From positions 1 through 15,665 of the forward strand of contig DASUZB010000263.1 in NCBI GenBank assembly GCA_036377075.1: DNA of 15,665 nucleotides. The letters run 5' to 3'. A model generated the notes under the pieces. The model was not told where the DNA came from, ran no database searches, and saw only the letters and a list, made by a program, of their open reading frames with translations. The translations under genes and the position numbers were made by a program. This DNA comes from DASUZB01 sp036377075. Lineage in GTDB: Bacteria; Actinomycetota; CALGFH01. Shown here piece by piece: positions 13,918 to 15,665 of the stretch. Numbering within the stretch: position 1 is the stretch's first letter; every line of letters begins with the position of its first letter.

Positions 13918-15399
13918 TTAGAACACCCTGAGCGACGACCGGGTTGCGCTGGTCTCTAGGGTCTGCTCGGCGACCTGGAGCACGACCGTCAGGCGCTCCT
14001 GGACGGCAGCGGCGACGCGGGCGGCCATCTCCGGGGTGGTGTGCCGGTAGTGCGCGCCCATGGCGCTACCGCGCTGCTGCCTGGTTCGGCCGCTGGCCTC
14101 GTGGCCCATCACCTCGTCGATGACCCGGGCGGGGATGGCGGCGTCCTCGAGCCAGGTGGCGAAGGTGTGGCGGAAGTCGTGCGCGCCGTGCAGGTCGACG
14201 GCATCCGGCAGCGGGTCCCGAGGCGGAGGGAGCGCCGACCAGCGGCCAGCGTGGGCGTCGCCGTCGGCGGCAGCCAGGCCGGCGGCGTGCAGCTCACCGA
14301 GGGCGCGGTCGACGGTGGCGGGCCGCAGCGCCCGGCCGTGCTCGGCGAGGTGGGCGGCGAGCTGGTCGGGCGTGAGCGGGCCGCTGGCGCGCAGCGCCTT
14401 GAGGACGCGCAGGGCGGTCGGCCGGAGGTCGGTGGCGGGGTCGGCGAGCTTGGCAACGGCGGCGTGGTGGGTGCGGCGAAAGCCGTGCCGCGACAGCACC
14501 GTCCTGGTGCCCTTGGGCACGCCTGGCCCGCCGCGGTGGCCGGGGCCGCCGCCCGGGCCGGTGAACACCAGGGCGTCGGGGTCGCTGCCGGGTGCGAGTT
14601 GCCGGCGGACCGCCTCGGCCACCAGCGGGGCCAGCGGCACCGGGCGGATGCCGGCGTCGCTCTTGGGGCGGGGCTTGAAGCCGCTGCCGAAGCGGCCGGC
14701 CTGGTAGCGGGTGGGCCCGACTTCGAGGACGGGCAGGGGCCGGTCGAGGTGGACGCGGCGGCGGCGCAGCCCGGCCAGCTCGCCGAAGCGCAGGCCGGTG
14801 CCGAGCAGGGCGGTCACGTGGTCCCGCCAAAACAGCGGGAAGCAGGCCAGCAGGCGGCCGGCCTCCTCCGGCGTGAGGGCCCGCCGCTTGGCCCCGGCGA
14901 AGACCTCCTCCGGGTCGGCGCGGCGCTTGGGCGGCGGCACCTTCGCCACCGGGTTGGCGTCGATCGCTCCCTCGTCCATGGCGAACTGGAAGATGCGCCG
15001 TGCCAACGACCGGCACTGCGCCACCGTCGAAGGCCCCGTGTTGCGCATGAGGTGGGCTTGCCAGCGGCGCACGTCGGCCGGGCTGACCCGCTCGATCGGC
15101 CGGTCGCCGAACCAGGGGCGCACGTGCAGCCGCAGCCGGCTCTCCGCGGTGGCCAGGGTGGTGGGGCTGCGGTCGTCGGCCGCCCAGGTTTCCCACCACT
15201 CGTCCGCCCAGGTGGCGAACGGGAGCCGGCCGCGCTGGCGGCCCCGCCAGGTGCCGCGGCGCATCTCCAGGCGCTTCTCGGCCGCCAGGTCGCGGGCTTC
15301 GTCGGCGGTGTCGACCGTCCTGCCGCCCTGGGAGCCGTCGTCGAGCCGCCAGGAGACCAGATACCGGCGGCCACGCTTGCGCCAGCTCACCGAGCCCAC
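13918..15399 (-). CDS. Tyrosine-type site-specific integrase with inserted winged-helix-like segment
   Basis: Integrates and excises the element at tRNA-Ala. It has 493 residues: an arm-binding N-terminal domain (1-50), a SAM-like core-binding domain (61-155, FATWADEWWE to DANPVAKVP) and a catalytic domain (about 173-455). All active-site residues are present: Arg204 (GTGLRFGE), Lys246 (KPRPKSDAG), His407 and Arg410 (HDFRHT), His433 (VMGHE) and the nucleophile Tyr451 (AHYRHT). Between the Lys and the HxxR box lie an RHGFRRTHHAAVAKLA segment and residues 325-390. The latter read as a winged helix (LRVLKALRASG; TPDQLAAHLAEHG; RPATVDRALGELHAAGL; a wing ending RWSAL). A 42-residue tail follows Tyr451. 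GTG 15399 has GGAG 7 nt upstream; GTG 15390 with AGGTGG is an alternative start. It reads toward the tRNA, as is normal for such elements. Confidence 0.93.
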   Translation of the reverse strand: MGSVSWRKRGRRYLVSWRLDDGSQGGRTVDTADEARDLAAEKRLEMRRGTWRGRQRGRLPFATWADEWWETWAADDRSPTTLATAESRLRLHVRPWFGDRPIERVSPADVRRWQAHLMRNTGPSTVAQCRSLARRIFQFAMDEGAIDANPVAKVPPPKRRADPEEVFAGAKRRALTPEEAGRLLACFPLFWRDHVTALLGTGLRFGELAGLRRRRVHLDRPLPVLEVGPTRYQAGRFGSGFKPRPKSDAGIRPVPLAPLVAEAVRRQLAPGSDPDALVFTGPGGGPGHRGGPGVPKGTRTVLSRHGFRRTHHAAVAKLADPATDLRPTALRVLKALRASGPLTPDQLAAHLAEHGRALRPATVDRALGELHAAGLAAADGDAHAGRWSALPPPRDPLPDAVDLHGAHDFRHTFATWLEDAAIPARVIDEVMGHEASGRTRQQRGSAMGAHYRHTTPEMAARVAAAVQERLTVVLQVAEQTLETSATRSSLRVF

Positions 15400-15501
15400 C
15401 TCAGCGCTCCGTCGCTAGGCTGCCGGCACCGGAACGGTCAGCCACGCTGTTACTGCGGGGGGTGTGCGCTACGTCCGCTACATGCGCTACTTGGCTGGTC
15501 A

Positions 15502-15520
15502 GACCCGTAGCGGACGGGTC
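15502..15520. repeat. 7-bp inverted repeat around one array unit
   Basis: GACCCGT (15502-15508) and ACGGGTC (15514-15520) pair perfectly around AGCGG. The arms overlap the lone direct-orientation repeat at 15506. Confidence 0.5.
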
Positions 15521-15523
15521 GGG

Positions 15524-15578
15524 CCGATCCGCTACATCCGCTACACCGCTGGGTCCTGTAGCGGATGTAGCGGATCGG
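15524..15578. repeat. 22-bp perfect inverted repeat in the array
   Basis: Arms 15524-15545 and 15557-15578 are exact reverse complements around an 11-nt loop. Each arm holds two abutting 9-bp units, so the array has a dyad centre near 15551. The structure could extrude a cruciform, form an RNA hairpin, or bring four protein subunits together. Confidence 0.85.
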
Positions 15579-15665
15579 GGTTTGGCATCCGCTACAGCCT
15601 CGTGACCGGGTTGAGCTGGGGTTTCTTCGCCGTGTGGCGGACGTAGCGGATGTAGCGGAACGTAG

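Larger units (their letters stand above)
13843..15665. mobile_element. Left end of a tRNA-Ala-integrated element (partial)
   Basis: Beyond the tRNA 3' end the content changes from housekeeping genes to an 11-bp tandem repeat, an integrase and an iteron-like repeat array. The element continues past the right edge, so its type (integrative conjugative element, integrated plasmid or prophage) is open. The repeat array favours a replicating element. Confidence 0.65.
15465..15665. repeat. Iteron-like array of 9-bp repeats
   Basis: The unit TGTAGCGGA (or its complement TCCGCTACA) occurs 12 times plus a cut copy at the edge; seven copies are exact. Complement orientation starts at 15465, 15474, 15483, 15528, 15537 and 15588. 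Direct orientation starts at 15506, 15557, 15566, 15633, 15642 and 15651. Within a group the copies abut head to tail at exactly 9 bp. The array lies upstream of the integrase, with no credible gene in it. It resembles replication-initiator iterons or a multi-site operator. The 65 bp between the integrase start and the array hold no clear promoter. Confidence 0.85.

Noticed and set aside
15464..15646. 60-codon + strand frame with an Arg-Tyr repeat (RYVRYMRYL, IRYIRYT)
   Set aside because: The peptide is only the 9-bp repeat read in triplets. The inverted copies give unrelated residues, no spaced ribosome-binding site is present, and the array's symmetry is at the DNA level.
13801..15665. Search for a second copy of the tRNA 3' end (att repeat)
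   Set aside because: No further copy of the GGTTCAAATCCCC region was seen; the other end of the element must be outside the window.
15465..15665. CRISPR array
   Set aside because: Units are 9 bp, often abutting and in both orientations, with no uniform spacers.

Overview
The window is a very GC-rich bacterial chromosome segment of actinobacterial type. The evidence for this is the strong G/C bias at third codon positions, frequent GTG starts, an RNase E with a long Ala/Arg/Glu-rich N-terminal extension, an rplU-rpmA-obg cluster directly downstream of rne, and a tRNA-Ala-integrated tyrosine recombinase of actinobacterial style. I cannot place it below phylum level from sequence alone.

Layout. 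(1) 1-4790, conserved RNA/ribosome block, all on +: the 3' part of an RNase E/G gene, a promoter and 5' hairpin, rplU (L21 with a 128-residue Lys/Ala/Glu tail), rpmA (L27) and obg (ribosome-assembly GTPase). (2) 4791-8670, a sugar ABC importer operon: a 328-bp control region holding a perfect LacI/cre-type palindrome and a possible short ORF, then a lipoprotein solute-binding protein of LpqY/ThuE (trehalose/maltose) type, a 17-bp intercistronic hairpin, two MalF/MalG-type permeases, a 64-residue two-helix membrane protein, and a GC-rich terminal hairpin. (3) 8719-9777, a membrane-anchored protein with seven propeller-like repeats. (4) 9791-11979, on the minus strand and convergent with it: a MalK/UgpC-type ATPase whose stop overlaps the start of a beta-hydroxyacid dehydrogenase. 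The ATPase is the natural energy subunit for the importer, which has none of its own. (5) 11980-13675: a divergent promoter region, nadD preceded by a possible 14-codon leader ORF, rsfS with a probable CTG start, and a 55-residue two-helix membrane protein. (6) 13725-13842: a well-formed promoter and a tRNA-Ala(GGC) gene. (7) 13843-15665: the left end of an integrative element. It has an 11-bp tandem repeat beside the tRNA, a tyrosine integrase reading toward the tRNA with a winged-helix-like segment inserted in its catalytic domain, and an array of 9-bp repeats (12 full copies plus a cut copy) with a 22-bp perfect inverted repeat, running off the right edge.

How it fits together. obg and nadD are often close in Actinobacteria, commonly with proBA between them. 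Here the sugar-uptake block lies between them, so housekeeping functions (RNA decay, ribosome assembly and silencing, NAD synthesis) flank a carbohydrate-acquisition module. The most unusual material is the integrative element end: the recombinase architecture and the iteron-like array. The second att site and the rest of the element lie outside the window.
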